A stretch of DNA of 64,000 nucleotides from Lepiota brunneoincarnata. Its lineage: Eukaryota > Basidiomycota > Agaricomycetes > Agaricales > Agaricaceae. The stretch lies in assembly GCA_023014365.1 (NCBI GenBank), contig JAEBUN010000079.1, positions 1-64,000 on the forward strand, given 5' to 3'. A program made the translations under genes and the position numbers. Shown here piece by piece: positions 12,026-24,119 of this stretch. The stretch's first letter is position 1. Every line of letters starts with the position of its first letter. The notes beneath the pieces were generated by a model. The model had not been told where the DNA came from and searched no databases. It saw nothing but the letters and a program-made list of their open reading frames with translations.

Positions 12026-14585
12026 CATGCAACGCGGAAATAGCCTTACGGACTCTGAAGGCAAGTCGCCGACCCCCTGACTTCAAGGAGGAGCGAGAAT
12101 TCGAACCAAGACCGAGTATCTCTTCATTGTCTGCGGTTTCCCCGACGTATTTTGTCATTCCGGCCTCAGGAGGCCTTCCTCCTGTTTTCCAGATCCGCGC
12201 GCAGTCATTCAAGTCCTCGGTTCCCCCAGGACAAATGGCGGATGCAGTCCAAGTCGAGAGCGCGATCTCCCATTGGACAAAGCCGACACCAAAGGAGCGA
12301 CTCCGGGTGGCCGCACGCAACGTGGCCTCGATGCACCATGGGAAATTATTTTTGACCTCGGGGGGACGCATTAGCGCAGGGCCTGGTGCAGACCTGGGAC
12401 CCGCCTCTGCGGATCTGCAGTATGGTCATATTCGACAGGAGTGCGCGATTGAGATTACGGATTATCCTTCTATCCGCGCGTCGATACAGGGGATGAAGAA
12501 CCGGGAGTTTGTTGATTTGTTGAGCGATAATTTGGCCTGGTCGGCGACCACCTTGGGTCAGAGTGAGGTGGATCTTGCGCTGTGAGGGATCCAGATAACA
12601 TAGATATTCTTAGATTAAGTAAGTTAACATATTATGGTCATAAATCGCGTACAGAGATTGCTTGGTGGAGCTTGGTACTGAACAGGTTGGGATGCAGGGG
12701 ACGCAGCTTGAGGAAAGCCTCGGAGACCCAGGTGGCGAGGCCGAGGAGGGAGCTTGGTCGGGGTCGCCCCGGAGCCGTACTGCCGGCTGGCTACACCTGT
12801 ACCGAACCCGACAGGGAGAATAAGAACAAGAGGGTATAGGTGGGTGGGTTTAAAAAGGGCGCTGGCTACTGTGTGGTATATGCGTGAAATCGAAAACGGG
12901 TAGCGAGGTGAGAATAGGAGCGAAGGAGAAGGCCCTGTAGTTGTGACCGCGTCACATGTCTGCCCTCGCGTGAGAATTACTGGCGCCTGGCTCGATCCGT
13001 GGCCGGTCCTTCCGTTTCACAGGAATGATGTTACAATGGAGCCTACTACACGCACCAATTTAGTACAGCTTATGCAACAAGAAAGCGACGTGAGTATTGC
13101 CTGCTGCTTTTTTTTTGGTAGGATTTGACTGCATTAACAGAGACGAGGGACATATGACCCGCAGGACCCTCGGATCGCGAACCTAGCTGCGCTCAAAAAG
13201 GCAAGATCGAAAGTAGTCTCCTGCGGAACAATCTATTGAACTAAGCGGCTAGGGGGAACGTGTCAACGTCGATGTATCACCGATGTTCTTCTTTTTGTTT
13301 AGAGATGGTGATCAACACTCATTTCTCTCGCTTAAACCCCACAACTGAGCCCATGTTCTCTCCCTTTAGGCACCGTCATCTCTATTCACCCACGACCGAA
13401 TCTCGAATTCACTGCGCCTATCTCCCAAAGGCTACGTCAGCCAGATACAGCTCTTCATCAATCCACCGAACCATCATTACTTGTACATGCGCTCCTGGAC
13501 TTGAGTATGTTTGTGCCTTTTCGGGTCACCCTCATCTAATATCACTTCAATTTGTTGACAGGGCCCTGCAAGTGGTGGATACATAATCAATAAGCCCGAG
13601 CAGGAAATTTTGTTGGAGCCAAAAGTCAAAACCATTTGATACCGTGAGTGGTCTCCAATGGAGTGAGGTTACAGGAATCTTGCTTGACGCATGTCGAGTC
13701 TAGTCCATATTCTTTCCGGCGATCTGATCTTACACAAGCGCACCCTCGAACCTATCAAAACACTTGTTTATGGACTCCGCCGCTATGACGTTGATCGCTG
13801 TGCGGCGCTTATCGACTCATCTGATCCCGCAAATGCCAATGTCCGGGTCGTGGCTTCCATGAGCCATAAGTCAAAGATCTATCTGGTACGCTCTCGATTC
13901 TCTCCAGGATGTTGTTCTCAGGTTGTTGATATGTATGGAAAGGCGGATGTCTTTGATCACATGGAATATATCTTGACTAGTCTTGACATGTTTGCAAGCA
14001 TCGCAGAAAATCTGATTGATTATTCCTTCAATGTACGTATCCATCTCAACTTCTGCCCTGAATATACGCTAATCTCCCTGAACTTAGTCTGCTTCTTACC
14101 AAATGAATGTTACCATGTAAGTTACCGGCCTCATTTGACAAAGGTTATTGAAGCTGATGCTCGGAAAAGGCGACTCCTGACATTGATTACCATCATTGTC
14201 TTCCACTTACACTGCTCACGGGCTACTTCGTGCGTCCTCGGTGGCTGTTTGGGAAACGAACTCCTAATACTATTTGTCACCGCAGGGCATGAACTTCTCA
14301 CCAATGTGGTCTGTCCAGCAGAATTCCGACCTTCTGTAAGTTTTATGTTCATTCCGAGTCTCCAACTCGAAGCTTAAGAGCATATTCCAGGTTCTGGAAG
14401 ATTGCGATCCCTGTTTTTGCACTGGTCGCGACTCTCGCGTTATGGCGAGACTGCGTCGATCTCTATCATCACATGACTAAGAGTTGGACCAAGAAAGCCT
14501 CTCATCCGGTATGATCTTCAAACATCCCTTGCGTAGACATCATCGCTCATGCGTGCTGGCATGCCAGAAAATCAAGAAGCATTGA
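12026..14585 (+). pseudogene. CorA-like Mg2+ transporter, copy C (broken)
   Basis: The copy aligns with copy B from the first exon to the final KIKKH exon (stop 14583-14585). The start context has changed (ATGCAACGCGG) and a stop appears soon after in that frame. The end of exon 1 and the exon with LHPLALEDIF are missing, replaced by unrelated sequence at about 12577-13005. The 3' half keeps YDVDRCAALIDSSDPANANV, the split LTGYF and GMNF, and the second helix. The exon around 13590 has lost a codon block relative to B. It cannot encode a full transporter. Confidence 0.75.
12577..13005. other. Unrelated block replacing exon 2 of CorA copy C
   Basis: Between the exon-1 match and the exon-2 match (resuming at GGTCCTTCCGTTTCACAGG) lies about 430 bp not found in the other copies. 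The middle is GC-rich and the left edge AT-rich. I see no terminal repeats, target duplication or known domain. It could be filler DNA at a rearrangement or an old insertion. Confidence 0.5.
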
Positions 14586-14879
14586 TTACATCCCGGACGA
14601 GGCAGGCCTCACCGAGCATTGACTGCTCTGCCACCGCTCAGTCTTACGTCATCTACGGCTCTTTCCGGATGTTTTGCGCTATTTTTACTGCATGAAATAT
14701 CATTGTAGGGTCCCAGGGTCCCATGAAACTAATTAATGCCAACGACGAGCCCTTAAACGTTCCTTTGTCCGGCCGAATGCCGTCGGAGATTCACAGTAAA
14801 CCACCACTTGATCTCAGGCCTGGTGGACCCCTGATCTACTTCATGCATTGTTATACATAAGTACCCAAGGCAGTAGAAG

Positions 14880-16321
14880 CTATAGTGCCGCCGCCGAACG
14901 TTCCATCCCTCTCAACATTCGAACCCACCGAACAATTACGGACATTGTTGGCCTTTCAGCCGGGTCGAACCTCCAACAATCTTCAAGCAGTTGCCAGACC
15001 CCATCAAGTGACTCAGCCGTCATACACTGCGGCCGAGGAGGGATCTGACGTTGATATATGGCAATAACAAACTCGGCAATCTGGAAATTGCGGTAAGGGT
15101 CGGCTCTACTGTAAATCTGGGATCATATTAATATGGCGCTCGTTGGAAAGAGAGTTTCCCTTACTTCCAGAATTGTCCTGGCAAAGCTCCAAACGTCACA
15201 AGCGGCCATGTAGCATGGCTCGTTGTCATCGCCTACGTTTTCATCGAGCAATACCTCGGGGGCGCACCAATACGTGTTGGGACCGAGTTTCCGTGGATCG
15301 AAGAGGGCATTGTGTACCCCGATGTCAGTAAGCTTCACCTCACCTCCCTCGGTCACTAAAATATTTGACTTGAATCGTGGCAGGGTTAGAGCTTGTCAAT
15401 CCTGCAAGGCCATATAGATGCTCACCCCTCTGACATTGCCGTGAAGAATGGTGGGGTCTTGGCGGTGCAGGTAATCCAATGCCAATGCTGCATGATACAT
15501 CTAGATCGTTGATGGGTGTGGGTGACGAGAGGAAGTCCCAAGAATTTCCTGTCAATCTTACCAGCAACAATATATCTACATCCGGCTTCCACTGCATATA
15601 CTCTACAATGTTCCCGTATACGCGTGGCACGATGAGTGTCGGGAGAGAAGAGTTTGGTGCGTCCCCGATCCCGAACAAGGGTAAGATGTTGGGGTGCAAG
15701 GACCGAGTCTTCCAGTCGATCAATGCTTGGGTATACTGGATTGCAAAACGTCGGCCGAGGTAGAAAGAAAGAATTTGTAGCATTATCCGATAATCACCCA
15801 CCTTTTGAGGAACTTCCTCGTTGCGTTGGGTGCTTTTTGGTCGGTACTGCTTGCAAAAGACAGGAGTCTGTTTGATTGTGCCTGCGAAGAGGTCGGCCCT
15901 ATCCGACAATCGGACGGGATAGGGGCTCTGACGAATGGGAGAGAGCGTGGAGTCGACGAGAAGGTACGCAAATGTATTCTTCCAGAGGGAACCATGTGGG
16001 TCTTCGCTGAGACCGTGAGCCTTGGAGAAAATACAGTCTGAAAACTGGCGGAATGGAAGGATGAAACACATGTCTTCTAACACGTGCTAGACAGAAACGC
16101 AGGTGAGATGCTAGCTGTGGTGGGGGGTGTTTGAGGAAGAACGACTGGGGGGTCAGACTACCTACACTTTCCGACGGGATCGTTTTTAACTTTTTGACTC
16201 GGGGTTGTGCATCTGAAAGTATGGACCACCTACAACACGAGGATGGAGAGCTTTTCAGTCCATTGAGATATATGCATCGGGGGCAGATTTTTCCGGGGAC
16301 TCTGTGAGGCCAGACGAGCAC
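14880..16321 (-). CDS. TKL-like kinase copy K2 with HGN loop
   Basis: This paralogue of K1 has the same exon plan. It shows TPVFCKQYRPKSTQRNEEVP, ALIDWKTRSLHPNILPLFG, LDYLHRQDPTILHGNVRG, SNILVTEGGEVKLTDIG, YWCAPEVLLDENVGDDNEPC and the C-lobe exon ending at 14880-14882. Again Asn replaces the catalytic Asp while the metal-binding Asp of the DFG-like motif remains. The domain is not broken by stops in the exons I traced. Its 5' side is altered: the upstream frame seen before K1 and K3 is cut at about 16449 by the inverted spacer, so the first exon or promoter may be lost. Confidence 0.65.
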
Positions 16322-16449
16322 AGAAGATAACAGGTCTAATAGATAATAAATACGTAAAAGGGACCATCATACTGCACTAATCCTAGCACGTGGACACCGC
16401 CAAGTCCACCGATAACCAATTTGCTCATCAGCCGCCCAGAGGATATGCT

Positions 16450-16836
16450 GTAGACGAGGCATTTCCTCAATACAAATGTAATGGTACATGGTCAGGGATG
16501 CTCTCAGGAACGATCAACTTAATCAGGGAGAGGTGGCATGTGATATCATATATCATGACGATATTTTCGCTTCAGTATGACAAGCAAACATGGAGTCATT
16601 CGTGCATATCACCATCGTTGCTGGTTCAATAAAATAGATCTCCAAAACCCTTCTTCTGCTACATATTGAGTCCAACCTAAGGGCCGGGGATCCGAACACC
16701 CAAAGCCGCATGGTCTAAATCATGATCGAAGCGACAGAGGTTTAATATCGCTTATGATACCTCGGATGTCCATTGTCTACAGCCTTAAACGCACACCCTT
16801 CCACCTCGCGACTAAACAATAAGTGACTTGATACCA
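16450..16836. repeat. Spacer repeat S, inverted copy
   Basis: The sequence GAGGCATTTCCTCAATACAAATG through AACAATAAGTGACTTGATACC is the reverse complement of about 9833-10208. It is flanked by sequence in normal order: the left flank matches 9740-9743, the right flank matches 10321 onward. This is a local inversion with loss of about 90 bp on the left and 110 bp on the right. Confidence 0.75.
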
Positions 16837-17124
16837 CACCTGCCCTTCATGTGCATGTAGCAGCAACTGCAAAGACTGATTTATCGGTGGTCTACTCATC
16901 CATCCCTAATAAGCCAGGTAAGTGACACATATGCTCCTCTTACCCAAACCCTCATGAAAAGCCTGGAGCGGCTCAGGCTACACTGATCCAATCATTGCCT
17001 CATGATATAAAGCCCCAAGCGGCACCCATTTATCAAGGGCATGGACTGCGCAGAGTCCAGACCAGATTAGCAACCCTCGCAGGTTTGGCCACTCACAGAG
17101 CAAGTGTTTTTAACAGCATGTGAG

Positions 17125-17645
17125 AGAGACAACTTACTCACGGACTTGGGAATGGATGAGAATGTATGCCATTTCTACTCACTTGGATGACTCGATGGTT
17201 TAGCATCCAGGCCACGGTGAGGTGAGGTGAGTATGGTGGGATGTCCAGCATGTTTAGTTTTTGGTTTCTTTTAGTCTGGCACTCGGCCTGCCCTGTTCCT
17301 TACCTTTCCTCACCATCTGCTCAGCAATTAATAGAAATCATACACAGTCTACAGCCAAGCTCCATACCACTCAGGCCTTGTAAATTTCCGAGAGCCTACT
17401 CCTTTCACAGCACCTGGGTGCTGGGTCGGAGATTCCAACCTTGCCTAGCTCTGATGTTACATTGCATGAAATCTTATAATCATCAGGCCCAGAATGCGTG
17501 GCAGGGCAGCAACTGGAAGTGAGTTGTTCGGATCCATAGCACATTCTTTCAGGGCAGTCTCATTTCAGAGCCTTCGCTCGAATTTGTCGTCTCCTGCGTA
17601 AACAAGTCAAATCAGTCATTGATACATAATAAGTCTGATCACGGT
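17125..17645. repeat. Dispersed repeat R1, copy 2 (3' truncated)
   Basis: It aligns with 10613-11130 and 24120-24620 and stops at GATCACGGTG, after which the sequence is unrelated. No coding potential is evident. Confidence 0.6.
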
Positions 17646-19500
17646 GAAAAGGTGGAGAAACTTTTGTTGTTTTAAAATATAGATAGTGGGCTTGTTTTCA
17701 CTAAGCTTAGCCGCAATTCGATAAGCTTAAGCTAATACAAGTGGAATGAGATAGATAATGAACAGTTTCATCTTTTAGGGTGTTCTGGGGGTGTGTTCTG
17801 ACAGCGAAATTCAAGAGAGTAGTGTTTTTAGAGGTTAACAAACAGCCGTTGAAGTTATCTTAGCCGTACGGTGCAACAATGAAAGGACAATCCCTGCCAA
17901 TTCAAAGTGCTGGGTCTCTGGTCTCTGGTCTCTGGTCTCTGAACTCTGGTCTCTGTCTCTGTCTCTGGGTTGGTCGACGACCGAAGAAATCACACTTAAT
18001 GACGCACACTAAATAGCCCTCTGAAACCGTTCTTGATCACGGCTCGCAGACTTGCATGTGGAAGCGGGGGTGAGACCTCTTGCTTCTTCACAAACAAGTG
18101 CGACCGTATTTATATTGTTTGGATACATACGAGAGATAGTAAATATGAAATAGAAAACAATAAGCTTAATTGTTACAGGCACTGTAGAACATTTTGGAAG
18201 GTTCGGCAGCATTTCTACCTCACCCTGGGTTATGGGTTTTTCTCTGATAAACGAATGGCAATCCAGCCAGACGTGTTCCGTGCTCGTCTGCATTATTCTG
18301 CGTCCACGCAAGCGCATTAAGTTTCTGGATCAATTATGATTGGAATGTATAGCGGATGGACAATTCCTTGATCCGTTGTAATTAATCTCAGTTAAGCAGT
18401 ATGCCAAAGTGCCGGGACCCCCAAAGCACTCGTTAATTAGGAGTCTTTGATATTTCTAGGGTTTTGGGCATCGGGTATTGCCTCCCGAACGTTGGACGTT
18501 CCGTTCCGTGGTCTGGTCATCATTATTGAACTCGCTATAGACGTAATACGCCTGCGACAGCCGCTAGGTACATTCTTTTATGTTCAAATGCATTCGGGTT
18601 CATCAGAAAACTGCTCGTAAGGTCCCTTGATGCGACCGGGGTATACTCGATAGGCTATGTAGAGCCCTGAATCCCTCCGGAGAGCGTTCTGATAGCTTGG
18701 TTCACTAAGCTTAGTGATAATGAGCTGGTTTGAACACTTCCGAGGCTTGAATATCCTCAGTTCGGTCGAACTGGCTACTATGGGATATAGTACCAATCCT
18801 CTATAGAGTTCTTTAATGATATAGCCAATGATTCTATGTAGAGAATCGTTCCGGAGTACGGAATTCATGTATAGGCGTGAAATCGGCGTATCAACGGTAT
18901 GCATAGAACTCTCCTGCATGGCCAAGAGGCATGCTATTGCATCCATCCACTGCAGCCCAGGAGACTCCATTCCCTCGAGAAAATGTGGTAAGGATGGGAA
19001 AAGCCTAATTGGGCATTGATAACAAGAATGAACATACTGTGTCACATCGGTCACAGCGCTCTCTCCAACAATCCATCAACCTATGTACTTTGTCACTCCA
19101 AGGGAAATCACTGGGCCTGGTGACCCCCCTCGGAATGACCAATTTTCCCAAGGCCATGCCCTGATATGGATTTAATAAATTCACATGTTATTTCCTGTCA
19201 CTCTCCCTTACAGCCTGTGCACGAGAGCCAAAAGAAACCCTCAACAAACTCCAGGATCAGATTGAGGCATTGCAGGGGAAACAATTGGGGGAGGGGCAAC
19301 TAGCGAAGGGACAGAGCTCATCAACACAAGAGACAAGCTGTTGAAGGATGTATATCAAGAGTGTTTTGAAGCCGTTTTGGTTGTTGCCAATAATGCGAAA
19401 GTGAGGAAGTTCCTCAGCGATTTGTGTGGGCCCACCCCCTTCGATCCATTCCCATCTATTATTCTTATATATGGCAGCCATGGAGCTCTCAAATGGCAGG
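17646..19500. other. Unassigned stretch between array units 3 and 4
   Basis: No gene is recognised. It holds a TCTCTGG/TCTCTG microsatellite at 17912-17969 and a short R1 fragment at about 18890-19030. A possible exon scrap lies at about 19211-19330, where a frame reads REPKETLNKLQDQIEALQGK (coiled-coil-like) before a stop. The remainder is AT-rich with no repeat that I could match inside the window. Confidence 0.35.
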
Positions 19501-19519
19501 AAATGAGTTGTTACATTCC

Positions 19520-20528
19520 CTATGTTAAACTCTTCAAGTGGTGGATACATACCATAGGAAGATCAATAAGTTTGAGCAGGAAAATTATGTTGGAGCCAAA
19601 AGTCAAAACCATCCGATACCGTGAGTGGTCTCCAATGGAGTGAGGTTACAGGAATCTTGACCCATGTCAAGTCTAGTCCATATTCTTTCTGGCGATCTGA
19701 TCTTACACAAGCGCACCCTTGAACCTATCAAAACACTTGTTTATGGACTCCGCCGCTATGATGTTGATCACTGTGCAGCACTTATCGACTCATCTGATCC
19801 CGCAAATGCCCATGTCCAGGTCATGGGCTTCATGAGCCACAAGTCAAAGATCAATCTGGTACACTCTTGATTCTCTTGAGGATACTGTTCTCAGGTTGTT
19901 GATATGTATGGAAAGGCAGATGTGTTTGATCACATGGAATATATCTTGACTAGTCTTGACATGTTTGCAAGCATCACAGAAAATCTGATTAATTATTCCT
20001 TCAATGTATGTTTCTATCTCAACTTCTGCCCTGAATATACACTAATCCTTCTGAACTTAGTTTGCTTCTTACCAAATGAGCATTACCATGTAAGTTACTG
20101 GCCTCATTTGACAAAGGTTATCTATTGAAGCTGATGCTCAGAAAAGGCAAGTCCTGACATTGATCACCATCATTGGTCTTCTGCTTACACTGCTCATGGG
20201 CTACTTTGTGTGTCCTCAGTGGCTGCTTAGGAAATGGACTCCTGATACTATTCATCACTGCAGGGCATGAACTTCTCACCAATGTGGTCTGTCCAGCAGA
20301 ATTCCAACCTTTTGTAAGTTTTATGTTCATTCCGAGTCTCCAAGTTGAAGCTTAAGAGTAAATTCCAGGTTCTGGAAGATCGCAATCCCTGTTTTTGCAC
20401 CAGTCACGACTCTCTCACATGACTAAGAGTTGGGCCAAGAAAACCTCCCATCCGGTATGATCTTCAAACATCCCTTGCAAAGACATCGCCCGTGTGTGCT
20501 GGCATGCCAGAAAATCGAGAAGCACTGA
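19520..20528 (+). pseudogene. CorA-like Mg2+ transporter, copy D (3' half only, CpG-decayed)
   Basis: Homology starts inside the helix exon (VVDTYHRK-like) and runs to the final exon KIEKH with stop at 20526-20528. YDVDHCAALIDSSDPA, DHMEYILTSLDMFASI, LLMGYF and, after the intron, GMNFSPMWSVEQNS are readable. Everything upstream is missing, so no N-terminal cytoplasmic domain can be made. Most differences from copy B are C-to-T or G-to-A at former CpG sites. Confidence 0.75.
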
Positions 20529-20817
20529 TTACACCCCAGACGAGGCAGGCCCCACAGAGCATACCTCCCAGTCTTATGTCATCTATGGCTCTTTCCAGAT
20601 GTTTTGTGCTATTTTTACTGCATAATATATCATTGTAGGGTCCCAGGGCCCCCATAAAAACTTATTATTGCCACCGACAAGCCTTTGAACATTCTTTTGT
20701 ACGGAGCCGAATGCTGCCGGAGATTCATGGTAAACCATCACCACTTGATCTCAGGCCTGGTGGGACCCCTGATCTACTTCATGCATTATTATACATAAGT
20801 ACCCAGGGCAGTAGAAG

Positions 20818-22491
20818 CTACAGTACTGCCACTAAACATTCCATCTCTCTCAACATTTGAAGCCACCAAACAACTACAGACATTGTTGGCCTTTCAGCCA
20901 GGTCGAACCTCCAACAACTTTCAAGCAGTTGCCAGATCCCATCAAGTGACTCAGCCATCATACACTGTGGCCAAGGAGGGATCTGCAACTGATACATGGC
21001 AACAACAAATTTGGCAATTGGGAAATTGTGGTAAGGGTCGGCTCTACTGTAAATCTAGGATCATATTAATATGTATAGCGATCATTGGAAAGAGAGTTCC
21101 CCTTACTTCTAGAATTGTGCTGGAAAAGCTCCAGATGTCACAAGTGGCTGTGTAGCATGGCTTGCTGTCATTGCCTATGTTTTCATTGAGCAGTACCTTG
21201 GGGGCGCACCAATATGTGTTGGGACCGAGTTTTTGTGGATCGAAGAGGGCATTGTGTATTCCAACGTCAGTGAGCTTTACCTCATTTCCCTTGGTCACTA
21301 AACCATTTGACTTGGATCATGACAGGGTTAGAGCTTGTCAATCCTAAAACACTACATAGATGCTCATGCCTCTGATATTGCCATGAAGAATGGTGGGGTC
21401 TTGGTGGTGCAGGTAATCCAATGCCAATGCTGCATAATACACCTAGATTGTTGATGGGTGTGGGTGACGAGAGGAAGTCCCAAGAATTTCCTGTCAATCT
21501 TACCAGCAACAATATGTCCACATCCAGCTTCCACTGCAGGTACTCTACAATATTCCCGTATATGTGTGGCATGATGAGTGTCAGGAGAGAAGAGTTTGGT
21601 GAGTCCTCGATCCTGAATAAGGGTAGGATGTTAAGGTGCAAGGACCGAGTCTTCCAGTCGATCAATGCTTGGATATACTGGATTGCAAAACATCAGCTGG
21701 GGGCAGAAAGAAAGAATTTGTAGCATTATCTGATATTCACCCACCTTTTGAGGGACTTCCTCGTTGTGTTTGGTGCATTTTGGTTGGTACTGCTTGCAAA
21801 AGACTGGAGTTTGTTTGACTGTGCCTGTGAAGAGGTTGGCCCTATCCAAAAATTGGACAGGATAGGGGCTCTGATGAACGGGAGAGAGTGTGGGGTTGAC
21901 AAAAAGGTATGCAAATGTGTTCTTCCAGAGGGAATCACATGGGTCTTCACTGGGACTGTGAGGCTTGGAAAATATACAGTCTGAAAACTGGCAGAATGGA
22001 AGGATAAAACACATGTCTTCTAACACATGTTAGACAGAAACGCAGGTGAGATGTTAGCTGTGGTGGGGGGTGTTTGAGGAAGAATGACTGGGGGGTCAGA
22101 CTGCCTGCACTTTCTGACAGGATCCTTTTTAACTTTTCAACTTGGGGTTGCACATCCAAAACTATGGACCACCTACAACACGAGGATGGAGAGCTTTTCA
22201 GTCCATTGACATATATGCATCGGGGGCAGATGTTTCCAGGGATCCTGTGAAGCCATATGAGCACACAAGATAATGGGTCTAACAGATAATAAATACGTAA
22301 AAGGGAACATCATACCATGCTAATCCTACCAGGTGGACACCACCAAGTCCACCAATAACCAATTTAGTCATCAGCTGCCCAGAGGATATGCATATTTCAG
22401 TGGAGAGCCCGAGGACTGAAGACAGCTTCTGGACCCTGAATGTGTCTTGGCATTGAGAGGATGAATATGCACCCACAGGTATCAAAGTCAC
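20818..22491 (-). pseudogene. TKL-like kinase copy K3, CpG-decayed
   Basis: This third copy has the same exon order as K1. It reads ALIDWKTRSLHLNILPLFR-type N-lobe, HHQDPTILHGNIRG, EVKLTDVGIHNALFD and YWCAPKVLLNENIG, where the APE glutamate has become Lys. The C-lobe exon stops at 20818-20820. It also has the upstream frame at 22279-22491 that parallels 9632-9844. I see no clear frameshift, but the APE change and many CpG transitions suggest an inactive gene. Catalytic Asp is Asn, as in the other copies. Confidence 0.6.
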
Positions 22492-22866
22492 TTACTGTTT
22501 AGTTGTGAGGTGGAAAGGTGTGCGTTTAAGGCTGTAGACAAAGGACATCCGAAATATCATAAGCGATATTAAACCTCTGCTGCTTCGATCATGATTTAGA
22601 CCATGCGGCTTTGGGGGTTTGGATCCCCGGCCCCTGGGTTGGACTCGATAGCAGAAGAAGGGTTAAGGAGATCTATTTTGTTGAACTAGCAATGATGGTG
22701 ATATGCACAAATGGCTCCATGTTTACTTGTCATACTGAAGCAAAAATATCAAGTCATGATATATGATATCACATGCCACCTTTCCCTAATTATGTTGATC
22801 ATTCCTGAGGGCATCCCTGACCATGTACTGTTATGTTTGCATTGAGGAAATACCTTGTGGATTTCA
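22492..22866. repeat. Spacer repeat S, third copy
   Basis: It is collinear with 9845-10210 and differs mostly at CpG positions. The match ends near 22866 (GGATTTCATTCCACA), which marks the end of the tandem array. Confidence 0.6.
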
Positions 22867-23241
22867 TTCCACATAATCAACCTACAATGTATTGAGTGAA
22901 TCAGTCAGCAAAGACATACATTGTATTGATTGAATGGGAGCCAGTGAACCCCACTGGCTCTGCCACCCCACTGTAAAGCTTTGCTGGTGGGTATATAATA
23001 TATGACAGTAAAGGCCAGCACTGGAGGACCCTGGCCAGATGCAGCTTGGCTTATAATGCATGGCAATAATGTGGCATGAGCCCAAATGAAGGGTGGCAAT
23101 GCCTCCAGGAGACCCATTGCTGCCACAGAAGTCAGGCACATACAAAAGGTGCAACATTGGATGTATATATTGAGAACCATTGACAAAGAACATCTTCACT
23201 AATCCTCCTACATACAAGAAATATGTACTTCACAGACATCA
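22867..23241. other. CpG-poor stretch without recognised gene
   Basis: Almost no CG dinucleotides remain. Frames on the minus strand (for example 22882-23217) show no family signature, and I found no matching repeat in the window. Confidence 0.3.
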
Positions 23242-23680
23242 TCATGCATAGTCATCAGGGTTGCCAAATTGCTGAAGGTCCTGGGCAGTATAGCCTGAAG
23301 GAAGAACTTGAGAAGGAGAGGATTGCTGGGAAGGAAGGGAGAGCACTTGGAGAGCAAGGCCAGGGGAGATGGGAGGGGAGGAGGATATGTCAGAATCATC
23401 CACAACTTCCCCACCTGAACTCAGATTGTCATCTGAGATGTCAAATGATTAGCAAATTTCAATTGACTTTAGGGGTCTACTCACATATACTGGCACTTTT
23501 GAGGGCATTGGTGGCATTGGCAAGAAAGGAGGATTCAAGACTGCCACTGCTTGTGGCAGATTGTGTGGATTGGGTCTGCATCATTGGAGCATGATGAGAA
23601 GCCAAGGGATCAGGGTATGTGTTAGGGGAAGAAGGCACCGGAACCAAGTTAATATTCAGGTGGTGATTGTAAGGGGACAC
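23242..23680 (-). pseudogene. C-terminal gene fragment, Ser/Asp-rich, two exons (unidentified)
   Basis: On the minus strand an exon rich in Ser, Thr and Pro (about 23680 down to 23485) ends at GTGAGT. An in-phase exon from 23432 begins after CTCAG and encodes an acidic run NLSSGGEVVDDSDISSSPPI, ending QQFGNPDDYA with stop at 23242-23244. Composition resembles the tail of a regulatory protein, but no domain is visible. The region is CpG-depleted, so this may be a duplicated host gene fragment caught among transposons. Confidence 0.4.
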
Positions 23681-23929
23681 CTCAGCAACACCTCCATTAA
23701 CCCTAATGACACCCCCATGCCCTCCAATGCATTATATATCCCTCCCTTCAAATGCTCACACTGCAAACACAGCCAGAATACTCCATACACTCCCCCACTG
23801 TCCAGATAAAACCCTCCCTCATTCCCTCTCATTCCTACAGACTCCAGACTATCATATTCACATCCCACATTTGTTTCAACCACACCAGGCCTTGCACAAC
23901 CTAGAGACACCACAGCTAAGCCTGGTTTG

Positions 23930-24119
23930 ATTTATATTGATTATATAAGTTAGGTATATACATAGTTTTTGCTTGCAGGGGTTTTCTCATCCTATTCTCT
24001 TAGGATTTCCCTGCAGGTATGTGTCCTGTACATAACTCATAGTTTAATATCACTTAGGATTTCCCTGCAGTCGTTTCAGCTCCCCCTGAGCTGTCAAGGC
24101 CTCCCAGGTTGCCCTAACA
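23930..24119 (-). repeat. LTR fragment L4
   Basis: Its last 90 bases are the reverse complement of 34327-34416 (TGTTAGGG...GAGTTATG) and end in the LTR-like CCTAACA. A short internal duplication, TTAGGATTTCCCTGCAG, occurs twice. The other end cannot be placed. Confidence 0.45.

Noticed and set aside
18584..19054. A 156-codon minus-strand ORF
   Set aside because: It overlaps an R1 fragment that is non-coding in other copies, and has no recognisable motif.
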